Source: Paguma larvata (Eukaryota > Chordata > Mammalia > Carnivora > Viverridae). From it: a DNA stretch of 64,000 bases. A model generated the notes under the pieces. That model ran no database searches, was not told where the DNA came from, and saw nothing but the letters and a program-made list of their open reading frames with translations. Position 1 is the stretch's first letter, and the number at the start of each line of letters is the position of its first letter. The stretch spans positions 13,624,001 through 13,688,000 of the forward strand of contig CM057844.1 of the NCBI GenBank assembly GCA_030068075.1, written 5' to 3'. Shown here piece after piece: positions 22,546 to 33,791 of the stretch. Position numbers and translations under genes: made by a program.

Positions 22546-23984
22546 CTAGTTGCTAATCATTGTTACCACAGAGCAAAGGGGCCATTACAGCAAAACTTAC
22601 ATACTCACCCAATTTTGATTACTCAACAGTAGTCACATGCATAGGACATTCAGAGCCTTGAAGTCCTCAAACCCCAGAAGAGAGGGATGATACTTTAAAA
22701 TTTGATTGTTGGTCAGTGAGGTTACAGTCCAGGGAAAATCAGTAATTGCCCTCTTGAAGCAGTAATCAGGAAGTAAAGGTACTACCATTCACATACAGGT
22801 TTGAGGTCCAACTACCCCCAGCTATCTCCATCATTCAATCCCATGGCTTGCCCTAAATTCAATGATCTCCCTATGCAACCCCCTTCCTGTGCTTCTTAAA
22901 GAACATAGTGCTTTCCTGCTTTCCTTCACTTATTGCTTGTGGACTATCATTTGCAAATTAAGTTAAGGTCAGGTCACTGACCCATCTTTCCCAGAACTTG
23001 AGCTTTCCCTCTGCTCAGCAGACATGTCTGGGTTCATGGAGTCAGCCTTCTGCTATCTCCTGGTCCTCCTCACATTCAGAGGAATTAGGCCAACATGAGT
23101 AGTATAGTTCTTAGTTTAGAGAATAAACTGTCTCTTTGTGCTGAGTCCTACAAACATGCCTGGCATGAAAACTCCAACATCATTAACATCATATTAACCC
23201 ACCCCTGGTCATACTGCTAATAACAGGAACAATGGCAAACGCAACACTCTAAAGGCTGGGAAACCTAGTAAGCATTGCCTTCTTCAAAGCCAAGCCATGT
23301 GGAGGGTCTTTCAACAACCTTGTGTTACCAGTCTCAGCAAAGAGAAGCAAACAAGGAGAATTACTTCCTAATAAGGACCACTGGGTTATTAGTAAGCAAG
23401 CTATGGAATCAAGCCTTTCTTGTTAGTCAAATTCAAACCTGCCAAACTCAGACTATGAGATTTATTAGTTTTTAATTAGCCTTTTCATTACATCATTAGT
23501 AACCTCCCCACCACCACAGTGCAGAAAGAGCAGAAAGGTACAATTTTATAGTGTTTACTGATCATGCTACTTGATTAAAGATGACAACTAGGCCTGCCTA
23601 GCATTCTTAAGAGCTGAGGAGAGAGTGAGTTAGACCGAGGAATTAGGCGCGGTGAAAGGCTGGACATCAGGAAAAAGCAAACCCTTTAGCTCAACGTGAA
23701 TGAAATCACAGACTCCTTCCTCCATTGTGCCTGACATAAAAGACATTAGCATGTTCTGTAATAGGACCTCCTTAGTTTATTAAAAAATAATAATGATGAG
23801 GAAAAGAGAGAACTGGGAAGTGAAATATTTGCAATAATGACTCATTTTATATCAAATCATAGGTCAGTCAGATGATGTCAGAGAAATAAGCCACACCCAC
23901 CCTAAATACAAATCAGACACCTCTATCCATTGGACCTCCGTTTAGACTCAGAGAGAATGCTGGTGTAGTGACTTACTAAGCCCA
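22546..23984. other. Unassigned sequence
   Basis: No gene or confident repeat. The 66-codon frame at 23275-23475 has no domain. Short CpG-containing phrases at 23620-23700 stand out slightly from the AT-rich context. Confidence 0.3.
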
Positions 23985-24085
23985 AAATGAATGACTACCT
24001 TACATGTGCCTCCATTTCTCCATCTGTAACATGAGGGGTTAAAACTAGGTCCTTCCTCAGGTGTCTTTAACCACTAACATTCCAG
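23985..24085 (-). mobile_element. MIR fragment, minus strand
   Basis: A short match to the reverse MIR core around cctccatttctccatctgta followed by acatgaggggttaaaact. Only the central part survives. Confidence 0.55.
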
Positions 24086-24214
24086 GACCCAAAGCCAACA
24101 TGTAATATTTGCCTTCCCGGTGCTCAGTGCTGAGTCCTGATAATAATCCTGGAAAGTCGGCCTGTCCGTTTTATTACAAAGCCAAATAAGACATTGATTC
24201 TAAGATTTACTGGA

Positions 24215-24345
24215 TTCCTTGCTACTCATAGCTGGTGCAAGAAGAGCAGCAGAGGCATCCAAGTCACCTACACCTGAATCTGCATTTTAACAAAAACCCC
24301 AGGAGATTCATATCCAAGTTACAGTTTAAGAAACAGTGCCCTAGG
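24215..24345. mobile_element. MER5-like hAT MITE fragment
   Basis: Contains agaggcatccaagtcaccta, cctgaatctgcattttaaca, accccaggagattcatatcc and a final agtttaagaaacagtgccct. These follow the order of the right half of MER5-family elements. Confidence 0.7.
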
Positions 24346-24349
24346 TCAC

Positions 24350-24435
24350 AAAGTCACTAAATGCCAAAGCCAGAGGCAAATTCAGACCCTCTGATATTAT
24401 ATTTTGTGCTTTTTCCACCCACACCACACCCATGA
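24350..24435 (+). mobile_element. MIR right-half fragment, plus strand
   Basis: Short diverged match around aggtcacaaagtcactaaat and aagccagaggcaaattcaga. It directly follows the MER5-like piece. Confidence 0.45.
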
Positions 24436-26248
24436 CTCCTCTGTCAGAAGAAATTGGCCCTGGTTAAGTTCTTCTTATCAGCTATGGTCAGGATGCCAAG
24501 CAAATCTCTGGATACCCTCTGTAATATCTCTGTGAGGTGCTCTTTAGACGCATTACACACCACCAGAATTGTTCCCTGAATGGCTTGTACCCTGCCCCCA
24601 CCCCCACATAATTAGGTTAATCTTGGTCCAAAATGACAGTATTGCAATGGTCTTGGAATTTAAAAGAAAAAGGAAGAGTATTATTTTCTGTCTAGGAAAA
24701 GACAAAAACAAATACAACAATACAAAAACTCTTTTGCTGATGATCGGGTAGCAAAGGGCGACTATTGGCATCCAGAAGAAATTTCTTTAAGGAGAGTTGG
24801 CCTTGGCTTCTTTCTTGATGCTTTGGCTTAGAAGATATCAGAGGGGACCTCCACTTAGCTGTAAATAGTGATGGTCTGGAGACCCCCAGGCAGACCAGTC
24901 TCCCATTAGTTGGGTTACTCTGGAGTTGTAAACACGGTACTCTCTCAATCTGTTTTCCAAGATGAACTGTATATAAAGCATGTGTGTGGCAGGAGATGAT
25001 AGCTCGCTTGAGGCTTTCAGCAATCGATGTTTACAGACTATAATGGAAACCACAAGTTTCTCCTTTAACTCAAGTCAGTATACATTCCTTCAACCCGCAG
25101 GCAAATTGGAGCAGGGAGGGGGGTTGGGAGGGGTTCACAGTGAGTCATCATTTCACATTTTTTAACAGCTTAATGAGCATCTAGAAATGCCTTATTAGCC
25201 AGCAAAAATACAGAGTCTTTTTTTCCCCCACCAAATTCAGCAATGACCCTATTTGGACGTGGAATTCCTTGAGCATCTACTTTAAGTGACGCCTCTCATG
25301 GAAGGTGAGTGACTAATGTCTTACCACAGAGTTACAAACAAAAGCATATGAAAGGCTCCATAACTGACTTCAAGTTAATAACCTTCCCTCATTTTGTCCC
25401 AAGTTTAGGAGGGGGGAAAATAAGTTATTTCTTGTAGATTCCATTAATCCTCTGGAAAGCCTGGCCCAGGGTGCTTGGAAGAAACAACAGAATTCTCAGA
25501 TCTGCAAAGCAGCTCTCTCAGCCAAGATTCGCAGTGCTAACAGACAGATGGTAAATATCGCTGGGGTTCTAAAGCCACAGCTGTGTGCCTCTGGATCTCT
25601 CAGATCTATGTGTGTGATCATTAAAATATTTCAGATCATCTAAAATAGGAGTCTCTGTGATCTTGGCAACTTCAGTATTACTGACCCTCTTTTATATTTT
25701 CCTTTCAGGGGCCACATGCATAATCTGAGTAAAATAATGGGGAAAAGTACAGAAAATCCCAGAGCTGCTTATCATCTTGAATGTATGTATGTTTGTCCAT
25801 AGATATTTTAATGCTATATTAAATAAGTCATTAGTATATTAATATCTCTTTGATAACTGAGAGGGAGAAAATGATTTTTTTCCAAGTTTTGTCCTGAGTT
25901 CCAAATAAATAAATTATCTTTTGTCTCTTCACTCTTCTTTCTCCAGTTCTCAAATTCTGGCTCCCAAGGCAACTACAAGATCTGAAGGGTTCCATTTGTC
26001 CTTCAGACCAAATTTGCATCTTTTAGATCATCTGTGCTGATTCTACATGATTCTAAAAGAAGGAGATTTTAAGAGTCACCCAAGTTTCCATGAGATTTTA
26101 TTCTTGAATTTATAAAAAATAAAATGCAAGTATAACATTTCTAGAATGATGCCAGAGTATCCAACCTAATATTTTATAGACCTCTCCATATCCCTATGGA
26201 TTAGCTTTAAATCTACTTCTGTTTCAGAGCAAACATTCATTTAAAGAC
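24436..26248. other. Unassigned sequence; candidate regulatory block
   Basis: About 1.8 kb free of recognised repeats, which is notable in this repeat-dense window. The part at 24960-25640 has more balanced base composition and several sites typical of conserved non-coding elements, such as a TAATGAG homeodomain-type core near 25171 and an E-box-type CAGCTG near 25580. Orphan frames (24553-24771, 24838-25053, 24980-25165) overlap on opposite strands and look like chance. Confidence 0.35.
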
Positions 26249-26257
26249 TGAATTGTA

Positions 26258-26470
26258 GAAGTATCTGGGTGGCTCAGTCAGTTAAGTGTCTGACTCTTAG
26301 TTTTGGATCAGGTCATGATCCCATAGATCCTGAGTTCGAGCCCCATATCAGGTTCTGGGCTGACAGTGTGGAGCCTGCTTGGGATTCTCTGTCTCCCTCT
26401 CTTCGCCTTTCCCCTGCTCACTGTCTCTGTCAAATGAAATAAATAAATTTTTAAAAATTAAAAAAAAAGA
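26258..26470 (+). mobile_element. Can-SINE, plus strand
   Basis: The head is eroded (tatctgggtggctcagtcag), but the tRNA-like body, TC region and A-rich tail are clear. A 9-bp direct repeat, tgaattgta, flanks it at about 26249-26257 and 26475-26483. Confidence 0.92.
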
Positions 26471-27415
26471 AAATTGAATTGTAACTCCCGTATGATTTGT
26501 GGCAACAGGGAAACATATTCCTGTCATACAATTCTTTGTGAATGAAATCGAGGTCTATCTCAAGAGAATCTGGAATTCATATGATAGATGCAGATAAAAT
26601 AACGGATTAAAGAAGTAAATACATTTTTAGTTCCTTCCTAAATTATGTCTCCTTTTACTGGGTAAATTCCTCTGAATAAAGCTAATTCCCTTTTAAAAAG
26701 TTCATCTCTGTACATTTATCATTCAATCTTGTCTGAACATGTTACTGTTTAGTATAGTTCCGAAGACTCCCTCAGGAGTCTTTCATGAATTTTAGCTGTT
26801 TCCAGTCTTTTTCTTTTCCTTTTCTGGAGCAAGAGGAAAAGAATAATCAAGTCATGAGTCCTGTGGACTGTGGATCCCATAAAGGAGGTTGTCAATATAT
26901 GCAAGTTGATGTGCAGCCAGAACAATTTCTACACTTGTCCTTTGATTTATTCATTGTCCTTCCAGCAGATATTTGAGAATCTAGGATGTATGCTAAGCTA
27001 GGTGGTGAGGCGACTCTGGCTTATGAAACTGACAGAGTCCATGCATTCAGATAGCTTCTATTTTAATTGGTTTTAAAAGGGTGGATGAAGATGATTAAGT
27101 CGAAATAATAAATTAACTAGTAGGAAAAATATCAAATGGTATTAAATGCTATGTAGGAAATTCAAGATATGTTGGATTTTACTTGGATTCTGATTGGAAA
27201 ACATTGTAAAGCACATCCTTTGATCGGTTGAGGAAAACTGAACACAAACTATGCATTTGATAATATTAAAGAATTAATTTTAGTTTTGTTTGATGTTAGT
27301 GGTTTTGTGCTGATGTTTAAAAAAGAGACATAATAAAAGTTCTTATCTACTAGACATGTACTGAAGTGCTTACAAGTGAATATGCTAGGATTATGTTTAA
27401 AACTTTCTCAAAATT
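26471..27415. other. Mostly unassigned; old interspersed repeat at 26965-27150
   Basis: The part at 26965-27150 resembles the same old family as 55930-56545. It includes tatttgagaatctaggatgt, a gagtccatgcattcagatag region and a later tggtattaaatgctatgtag region. The rest is AT-rich and unassigned. The orphan frame at 26785-26976 has no domain. Confidence 0.4.
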
Positions 27416-27430
27416 AAAAAGCACGTATAG

Positions 27431-27646
27431 GGGCGCCTGGGTGGCTCAGTAGGTTGAGCGTTCGACTTCGGCTCAGGTCATGATCTTGCGGTCCGTGAGT
27501 TCGAGCCCCGCGTCGGGCTCTGTACTGACAGCTCAGAGCCTGGAGCCTGCTTTGGATTCTGTGTCTCCCTCTCTCTCTGCTCCTCCCCCACTCATGTTGT
27601 GTCTCTCTCTGTCTCAAAAATAAATAAACATTAAAAATTTTTTTTT
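27431..27646 (+). mobile_element. Young Can-SINE with CpG-rich body, plus strand
   Basis: This is the best-preserved SINE in the window. It keeps CpGs that older copies have lost (gcgcctgg, gagcgttcgacttcggctc, gcggtccgtgag, ccccgcgtcgggctct). The 15-bp target-site duplication (aaaaagcacgtatag, 27416-27430 and 27649-27663) is perfect. Both Pol III internal promoter boxes look intact. These traits suggest a recent insertion that could be polymorphic. The 67-codon minus-strand frame at 27414-27617 is a translation of the SINE. Confidence 0.97.
27442..27507 (+). promoter_or_regulatory. Internal Pol III promoter (A and B boxes) of the SINE
   Basis: The A-box match tggctcagtagg is at 27442-27453. 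The B-box match gagttcgagcc is at 27497-27507. The spacing is about 55 bp start to start, as in tRNA-derived SINEs. Whether it is transcribed depends on chromatin, which the sequence does not show. Confidence 0.6.
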
Positions 27647-27663
27647 AAAAAAAGCACGTATAG

Positions 27664-29225
27664 AGGAAATAAGAGTGTTAGAAAGACAGTGGTGGTTAGA
27701 GCTGGGTGATGGGCACAAAGGATTCACTGTACTATTTTCTCTACATTCATTTGTTTTGATAATATCCTTAAAAGATGAGGATGAGGATAATATATTGCAT
27801 GGGTATGCAGACTTAACATTTCCTGAACATTTATGATATGAAAGCTGCTCTACATTCATCATGGTTGTGGCTACTCCATGGAACAAGATGGATCCCCACC
27901 CAAAATCTGGTTCAGAGATCTAGAATGATGATGTGATGCCACACATATACAGCAAGAGAGCATGGACCGATTTAATAATTATGAGTCTTTGGGGAAGAGC
28001 AAGGCAGACCCTCTAAGCTGGTCTGAAACTGGTTTGTGTTGGCAGTGCAGCAGGGCAGGAGTCCGTATGTCCACACAGAGGCTTACATGGCTGGACTCTC
28101 CCACCAGCTCCAAATGAAGAACCACTGGGCTTTCTTATCAGTGTTCCCTCATATGTGGCACAAGGAAAAGAGGGAAGGGTGAAGCTCAAAAGCTGTCTAA
28201 AATCGAACATCCAAAAAATGGAGTCAGAAAACTAAGATTTTCTAATTTAATTTGCACTATGGCCCTCTTAGTTAAGATAGTAGTTCACAGAGGAGAATAC
28301 CAAGACTTAGCAAGATAAGACACTTGCTAAGATCACCAAGGTAACAACCAAAAGCCCACTGTCTTAGGCATGCGCTCTGCTATATGCATCCTTTTACATT
28401 GGGCATGAGGCACTGCCACATGCAAGGATCACATGTAAACCATACTCCAATACAAGAAAGGCAGCAGGGCTTATTATGCCGGAATCCAATGGAAGAAGTT
28501 AAGGTGCAGGGCAGGATAATAGAGTCAACAACAATGACATATATAAGAAGCACACAACTTTTTCTGCTGAAAAATTACTTTTCCACCAAATCAATTAGGA
28601 TGTGTTTGACTGCAAGTAGCAAAATGGCTTAAATAATAAGGAATTGTATCATAACACCAAACAGAAAGTGCAGACCTAGGGTAGGGTCCAGGGTGAGTGG
28701 ATTCAACAGTTCACAACAAGACCCTCAGGGGTTCTTGTTCTCTTCATGTTTCCACTCTTCCAGTCTGGTTTCATTTGTAGGCTGGAACCAAGATGGGTAT
28801 AGATGTCACATCCACACACAACAATATTGAAAAGAAAAAAAGGAAATACCCTGAGAGAGAGAGAGAGAGAGAGAGAGAACTTTTCCTAGAAGCCCTCCAG
28901 CAGATTTTCCCTTGTGTTTTGTTGGCCAATGGGCTGAGTCGCATACTTACGCCTGAACTACTCACTAAAGACCTTAAAGCAATGCTAAATCACAAACCAA
29001 AGAGGACAGGCCCTGCTCTGCCCCAACAGATTGTGCCACACAGGAGTGTAAGCCTAGTAATACCAGATCTTTGGTTTTGTCATGACAAGCCAGAAATTTA
29101 GATTCTTTTAATGTCCAAATTTGTAAATGTTGGCTACCTATTTAATTTTTAAAAATACATTGCAGGCCAACACTCAACTCTATAGCTCAAAAAATAACAG
29201 ACGTGTTGATTAAAAGTAGTCTTTG
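27664..29225. other. Unassigned sequence with a MIR fragment and a GA microsatellite
   Basis: A MIR-like plus-strand fragment lies at about 28245-28400 (agttcacagaggagaatacc, gctaagatcaccaaggtaac). A short pure GA array lies at about 28854-28879. The orphan frames at 28013-28210, 28384-28632 and 28793-29101 have no recognisable domain. Confidence 0.4.
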
Positions 29226-29320
29226 GCTTCCCAATGTGCAATCTCTGAGCAAAAGAATCACGGAAATTCCAATCCAGAAGGTCTGATGTGACAACTGAGA
29301 ATTTGTATTTCTTTTTATTT

Positions 29321-29537
29321 ATTTTTTAATTTTTTTAACGTTTATTTATTTTTGAGAGACATAGAGACAGAGTATGAGCAGGGGAAGGGCAGAGAGAGAG
29401 AGATACAGAATCTGAAGTAGGCTCCAGGCTCTGAGCCGCCAGCACGGAGCCCGACGCGGGGCTGGAACTCACAGACCGTGAGATCATGACCTGAGCCAAA
29501 GTCGGCCGCTTAACCAACTGAGCCACCCAGGCGCCCC
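29321..29537 (-). mobile_element. Can-SINE (younger, inner), minus strand
   Basis: Complete reverse-orientation SINE with a T-rich tail (aacgtttatttatttttgag), CpG-rich body (ccgacgcggggctggaactc) and head complement ending cacccaggcgcccc. An 11-bp flanking repeat, tctttttattt, lies at about 29310-29320 and 29538-29548. The copy therefore landed in the T-rich (A-tail) part of the older SINE at 29538. Confidence 0.93.
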
Positions 29538-29734
29538 TCTTTTTATTTTTTAAATATTTATATTTGAGAGAGAAAGAGAGGGGGAGGAGGGGCAGAGAGA
29601 GATGGAGACAGAATCTGGAAACAGGCTCCAGGCTCTGAGCTGTCAGCACAGAGCCCAATGCAGGACTTGAACTGTGAGATCATGACCTGAGCTTAAGTCA
29701 GATGCTTAACTGACTGAGCCACCCAGGTGCCCCA
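29538..29734 (-). mobile_element. Can-SINE (older, outer), minus strand
   Basis: Reverse-orientation SINE with the head complement ending gagccacccaggtgcccc. Its own 15-bp target-site duplication, agaatttgtatttct, is found at 29298-29312 and 29735-29749, outside both SINEs. This shows that it inserted into MER5 first and that the 29321 SINE inserted into it later. The 107-codon minus-strand frame spanning both is a SINE translation. Confidence 0.93.
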
Positions 29735-29815
29735 AGAATTTGTATTTCTAATAAGCTCCAAAGTAATGCTGATCTAGTAGGTTCATAGGCCACACTGGGA
29801 GTAGCACTGTTCTGT

Positions 29816-31875
29816 GGTCCTACTCCATTTTGCTTTTCTCCACCCTATGGAATGAGGGTATGGGGTCCATGTTTCATAGTCCTGGTTGAAGCAGCTTACA
29901 CTTTCTCCTTCCTCATTTCATCAAGCATCTTACTTACCTACTGACACCTCTTCTTCCTCTTCTGGCTTTCAACACATTTTAGGAAATCAAATGAATTCTC
30001 GGGTTGACCATTGATGCCCTTTTCCTACCCCTCTATCCAAATGAAATGAAATGAAACACACCATGATATAGAAAGGCAGAAAGAACTTCAAACAAGCTCG
30101 CTCATTGTTTCCTTCCACAAACTAGAAAATGGCACAAACAAATAAACACAATATTGTTGAGGGAAACCAGCACTGGCTGGGCCTGGTTTTCACCAAGCAG
30201 TGACCTCCTCCAGTGAATTAAATGCCCAGAGCCCCACAGTCTCATCTGGTCCTGATTTTCAATCGGCAGTAAACTGATACTTTTTTTTTTCACTTTCATT
30301 ATAGCTTGTTTTCATCTAGTTTATATTTCCAAATGTACTGGTTTTCAAGCCTGAACTGTCATATTAAAAAAAAAAATACAACTTTAAAAAAATGTAGGCT
30401 AGCCGACCCAATGGCACCAGGGAGGGGGCCTAGCCCTTGGTTTATGGAAACTCCTTGGAGATTTTCTTTTCTCTGAGCTAATCCCATTGGGAGTCTCCAA
30501 GTTGATGGGTGGGTGGAAACTGACAATGTAGGGGCCCAAACCGCTTACCTTACTCTGTGTAAGATAGCATGCTGTGCAGAGAAAAGAGAATGAAGGAATT
30601 CCATGAAGTTCATATGCACTATTCATGCCAACTATTCCCGCAAGGGCACAGAAGAACTTTAAGGGAGTAGAAAGAAGGTTTGGCAAAAGGGTCATCGATC
30701 TGACAACAGAGATTTGTAAACTTGCCAGATGATGGAAAAAAGGGCTAACTCTCCCAACCAGGGAGAGTGGAGGCTCATGTTCTGTTCACAGAAAGGAATA
30801 GCCAAACCCTCTAAGTCTCAAAAGAATTAGTCAGCAAATGGAATGAACACAACTGGGAATGAGTTATGAACATTCCCAGCACCCACCCTGAGGTGCATGG
30901 ACAACACACTGTGCAGGATGAAAACCACCCAGGGTGACCCTCACAGATGCCTGCCAGGCCTCCAACTCCACCATGACTAGAGGGTCTGAGCACATTCCGT
31001 TGGGCAGATGCCTCCATCCCCAAGCTTGCTGCAGCTGGGTCAAGGCAGTCTCTCTCCCCACTGCAGAAGTATGACTTTGGGCATGGGGGTGGGGGTGGGG
31101 GAGTGTGGTAAACAGATTTGCAAACATTCCAGAGTTGTGCTCAACACCTCATGTTTAGTACTTCTAAACTTTAGGCTGCCTTCAAGTCTGGATGAAGATG
31201 TTGTGGTGAATTGGGATTCACCACAAGACAGCCTCCATTTTCTGTAGCTCCTCTGCATAGTTCAAACATGGGCTTTTTCCTCTACAAAAATGACTCCAAA
31301 TATAAACACAAACACACTTTTCCTCCAAGTTTAACTTTTCACGTAACAGCATAAGAAAATAAATAGTTGAAGAGTTGGCCTTCACAGTCTTCCTCTGAAG
31401 TCTTTCCTTCTGGCTGATTCCAAGGCTCATTCTTTCTGTTTCTCTCCATTTCTTCTGCCAAAGTTCTTGTCATCCCTGGGTGGCAGCCCTCTCCCTATGA
31501 GGATGCTTTAAATCTTTGTTCTCTGGTCTCTTCTTGAAGCTTCTGTTTTCATCTGGTGTCAAGTTCAAGAACTTGAAAAATCTTCCCCAATTATCATCTT
31601 TTAGAAATTGCCCTTTGGTCATCTGATCATTATTTGTTGCTCTATTTTCTCCATTTTCACCCACACACACGGACACATGCATGCACATGCATCCACACAT
31701 ACACATGCCTCCCCTCACCATTATGTCTTTCTCTCTTCCTCTCCTTTCTTCCCTCCTTTCCACCTTCACTTCCTTCCTTGAACTTTGGAAACCCAGGGTG
31801 TATATGCCACACAGAGAAGATCTATATATTATGTTAAAGAAATGTGTCTCATCATAACATGAGGAAAAAAATTAG
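29816..31875. other. Unassigned sequence with a G-quadruplex motif and CA-rich DNA
   Basis: About 2 kb without a recognised gene. It holds the G4 motif at 31079-31101 and a CA-rich stretch at about 31660-31710. Minus-strand orphan frames (30399-30695, 30811-31023, 30864-31127, 31218-31430, 31470-31769) have no domain that I recognise. The overlap of frames on both strands at 30.8-31.3 kb reflects the higher GC content. Confidence 0.35.
31079..31101 (+). other. G-quadruplex motif
   Basis: Four G-tracts (GGG, GGGGG, GGGGG, GGGGG) with loops of 3, 1 and 1 nucleotides. This fits the usual G3+N1-7 rule, and short loops favour a stable parallel fold. Nothing nearby looks like a promoter or a CpG island, so a biological role is not implied. 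Confidence 0.8.
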
Positions 31876-31970
31876 GGGCGCCTGGGTGGTTCCGTCAGTT
31901 AAGCATCTGACTCTTGGTTTCAGCTCAGGTCATTATTTTCTGTGTTGACAGTGTGGAGCCTGCTTGAGAT

Positions 31971-32001
<31 letters not shown>

Positions 32002-32085
32002 CTCTCTCTTTTTCTCTGTCCCTCCCCTGGTTGCCCTCTCTCTCAAAATAAATCAACTTAAAATTTTTTTTTAATTAAAAAGAAT
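31876..32085 (+). mobile_element. Can-SINE with internal deletion and CT expansion, plus strand
   Basis: The head ggggcgcctgggtggttccg is present. The sequence then jumps from caggtcattattttctgtgt to ttgacagtgtggagcctgct, so the B-box part of the tRNA-like region is missing. A CT array of about 20 units has expanded in the TC-rich zone (31970-32010). The copy has lost its Pol III promoter and could not produce a new generation. Confidence 0.9.
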
Positions 32086-32139
32086 ACCAGATATCAAGTA
32101 TACAATTTCTTCATAATCAGTAGTAAAACTGACTAAGTT

Positions 32140-32330
32140 TTTAGGCTGTGCTTAATATTGTGTTCTAGAAGAATTATCTCATCCTGTCTTCAAATAATTC
32201 TCTGAGTGAGGAATCATATCATGCCCATTTGGGAATTCAAAGAGGTTAAACAATTAGGCTGAAGTTGTACAGCTAGTGAGTGATACAGCAACTATTCCAA
32301 TCCTCCAGGGGCTCTGCTTTAAACACATGT
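32140..32330 (+). mobile_element. MIR-like fragment, plus strand
   Basis: Includes attctctgagtgaggaatca, aaagaggttaaacaattagg, and gttgtacagctagtgagtga, in MIR order. Confidence 0.7.
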
Positions 32331-32514
32331 GATGTTACCTCCTCCTCCTCCTTCTCAAAAGGTCAGGAAAGGAACCCACAAACTTTCCTCCAGAGCTGAG
32401 TATAAAATACCTAAGCCTACAATTTGGCTCAGGTACTTGGGATCTGAGAACCCATATAGGGTCCTGCCACACAGGGATACCCTATTCTATCAATATATCA
32501 TATCTCATGATAGA

Positions 32515-32692
32515 ATAGTCATTCTCAATCTTGGTTTCATTCATACCTTGAGCTTTTAAGAATCCTGACACCCTGGCCTTACCCCAGGGTCTGATTACAT
32601 CAGAATACCTGAGGGATGTAACCTAGGCATCATTGTTTTAAAATCTCCTCTGGTGATTCCAATGTATTGCCAAGACTGAGAATCACTAAAAT
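32515..32692. mobile_element. MER5-like hAT MITE, nearly complete
   Basis: It starts tcattctcaatcttg and ends with the inverted counterpart gactgagaatcact. Between them are atcctgacaccctggcctta, cagggtctgattacatcaga and ggtgattccaatgtattgcc. Flanking 8-bp repeats tagaatag and taaaatag (about 32510 and 32689) fit the 8-bp duplication made by hAT transposition, with one mismatch. Confidence 0.85.
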
Positions 32693-32944
32693 AGTGAAAT
32701 ATCAGGCAACATCAAACAAATTAAGGAGCTCTTTTTCATGAGGGACAGAGCTATCCCACCGTCTCTGAAGGCAAGGTACTAAGTGATAAAATTTGTGTTT
32801 TTCCTCTATACCAAGATAGCTAGAGAGACACCTGCCTAACAATATCCAAAATGGCAGATAACCATGGAGTAAAGCATTCTGAACTTAGGAGAAATGAGAC
32901 CTGGATTTAGGTTCTATCAATCTGCTGTGTGCTAGCTGTGTGAC

Positions 32945-33515
32945 ACTATTTTTAAATTGTGGCAAAATGTACAAGACAAAATTTGCAGTGCAATTCCTCT
33001 AGAATACAAGTGTACAGTTCAGTGGTATTAATTATGTTCACTTTGTTGTGCAACTACTATCACCACCCATCTTCAGAACTCTTTCCTTCATGCAGACTAA
33101 AACTCTATACCCATTAAATGACAACTCCTCATTCCTCCTTCCCTCTAACCCCTTACAACCACAATTCTAGTTTTTGTTTGTCTGGATTTGAAAAATCCAG
33201 GTATCTAAGTATAATAATGCAGTATTTGATCTTCTGTGACCGGTTTATTTCACTTAGCATGATATCTTCAAGTTTTATCCATATTGTAGCAAGTGTCAGA
33301 ATTTCCTTTATTTTGAAGGCTGAATGGTATTGTATTGTATGTATATACTACAATTTGTTTACCGATTCATCTGTTGATTGGCATTTGGATTGATGGACAC
33401 TTTTGGCTATTATGAATAATGCCACTATAAATTTGACTGTACAACTCTCTCTTCCAGATTCTGTTTTCAGTTCTTTTGGATATATACCCAGTAGTGGAAT
33501 TGCTGGATCATTGTG
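32945..33515 (-). mobile_element. Old LINE-1 3' end, minus strand
   Basis: Reverse of the L1 ORF2 end and 3' UTR. It includes agtgtacagttcagtggtat, ttgttgtgcaactactatca, ccggtttatttcacttagca, gaatggtattgtattgtatg and a ggatatatacccagtagtgg region. It is an L1M-type element, much diverged, with no open frame. Confidence 0.9.
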
Positions 33516-33573
33516 ACTTTAAACAACTCATTTCAATCTTCCTATTTCCTCACTGATAAAATTCATGTTTATT

Positions 33574-33778
33574 TTTTTCATGTTTATTTATTTTTAGAGA
33601 GAAAGAGAGAGTATGGGAGGGGCAGAGAGAGAGGGAGGGAAAGAATCACAAGCATGCACTGTGCTGCTAGTGCAGAGTCCACACTCTCCAGGCTCAATCC
33701 CACAAACCCTGAAATCATGACCTGAGCTGAAATCAAGAGTCAGACGCTTTACCAACTGAGCCATGCAGGTAACCCTGC
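33574..33778 (-). mobile_element. Can-SINE, minus strand
   Basis: Reverse-orientation SINE. A 13-bp perfect direct repeat, attcatgtttatt, flanks it (33561-33573 and 33779-33791). The head complement is mutated (ccatgcaggtaaccc). The frames at 33513-33725 and 33594-33797 are SINE translations. Confidence 0.94.
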
Positions 33779-33791
33779 ATTCATGTTTATT

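Larger units (their letters stand above)
29230..29815. mobile_element. MER5-like hAT MITE split by nested SINEs
   Basis: The left part (29230-29310) has caatgtgcaatctctgagca and a ggtctgatgtgacaactgag region. The right part (29750-29815) has aataagctccaaagtaatgc and a cacactgggagtagcactgt end. Together they make one MER5-type element, interrupted by about 425 bp that hold two minus-strand SINEs. Confidence 0.8.
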
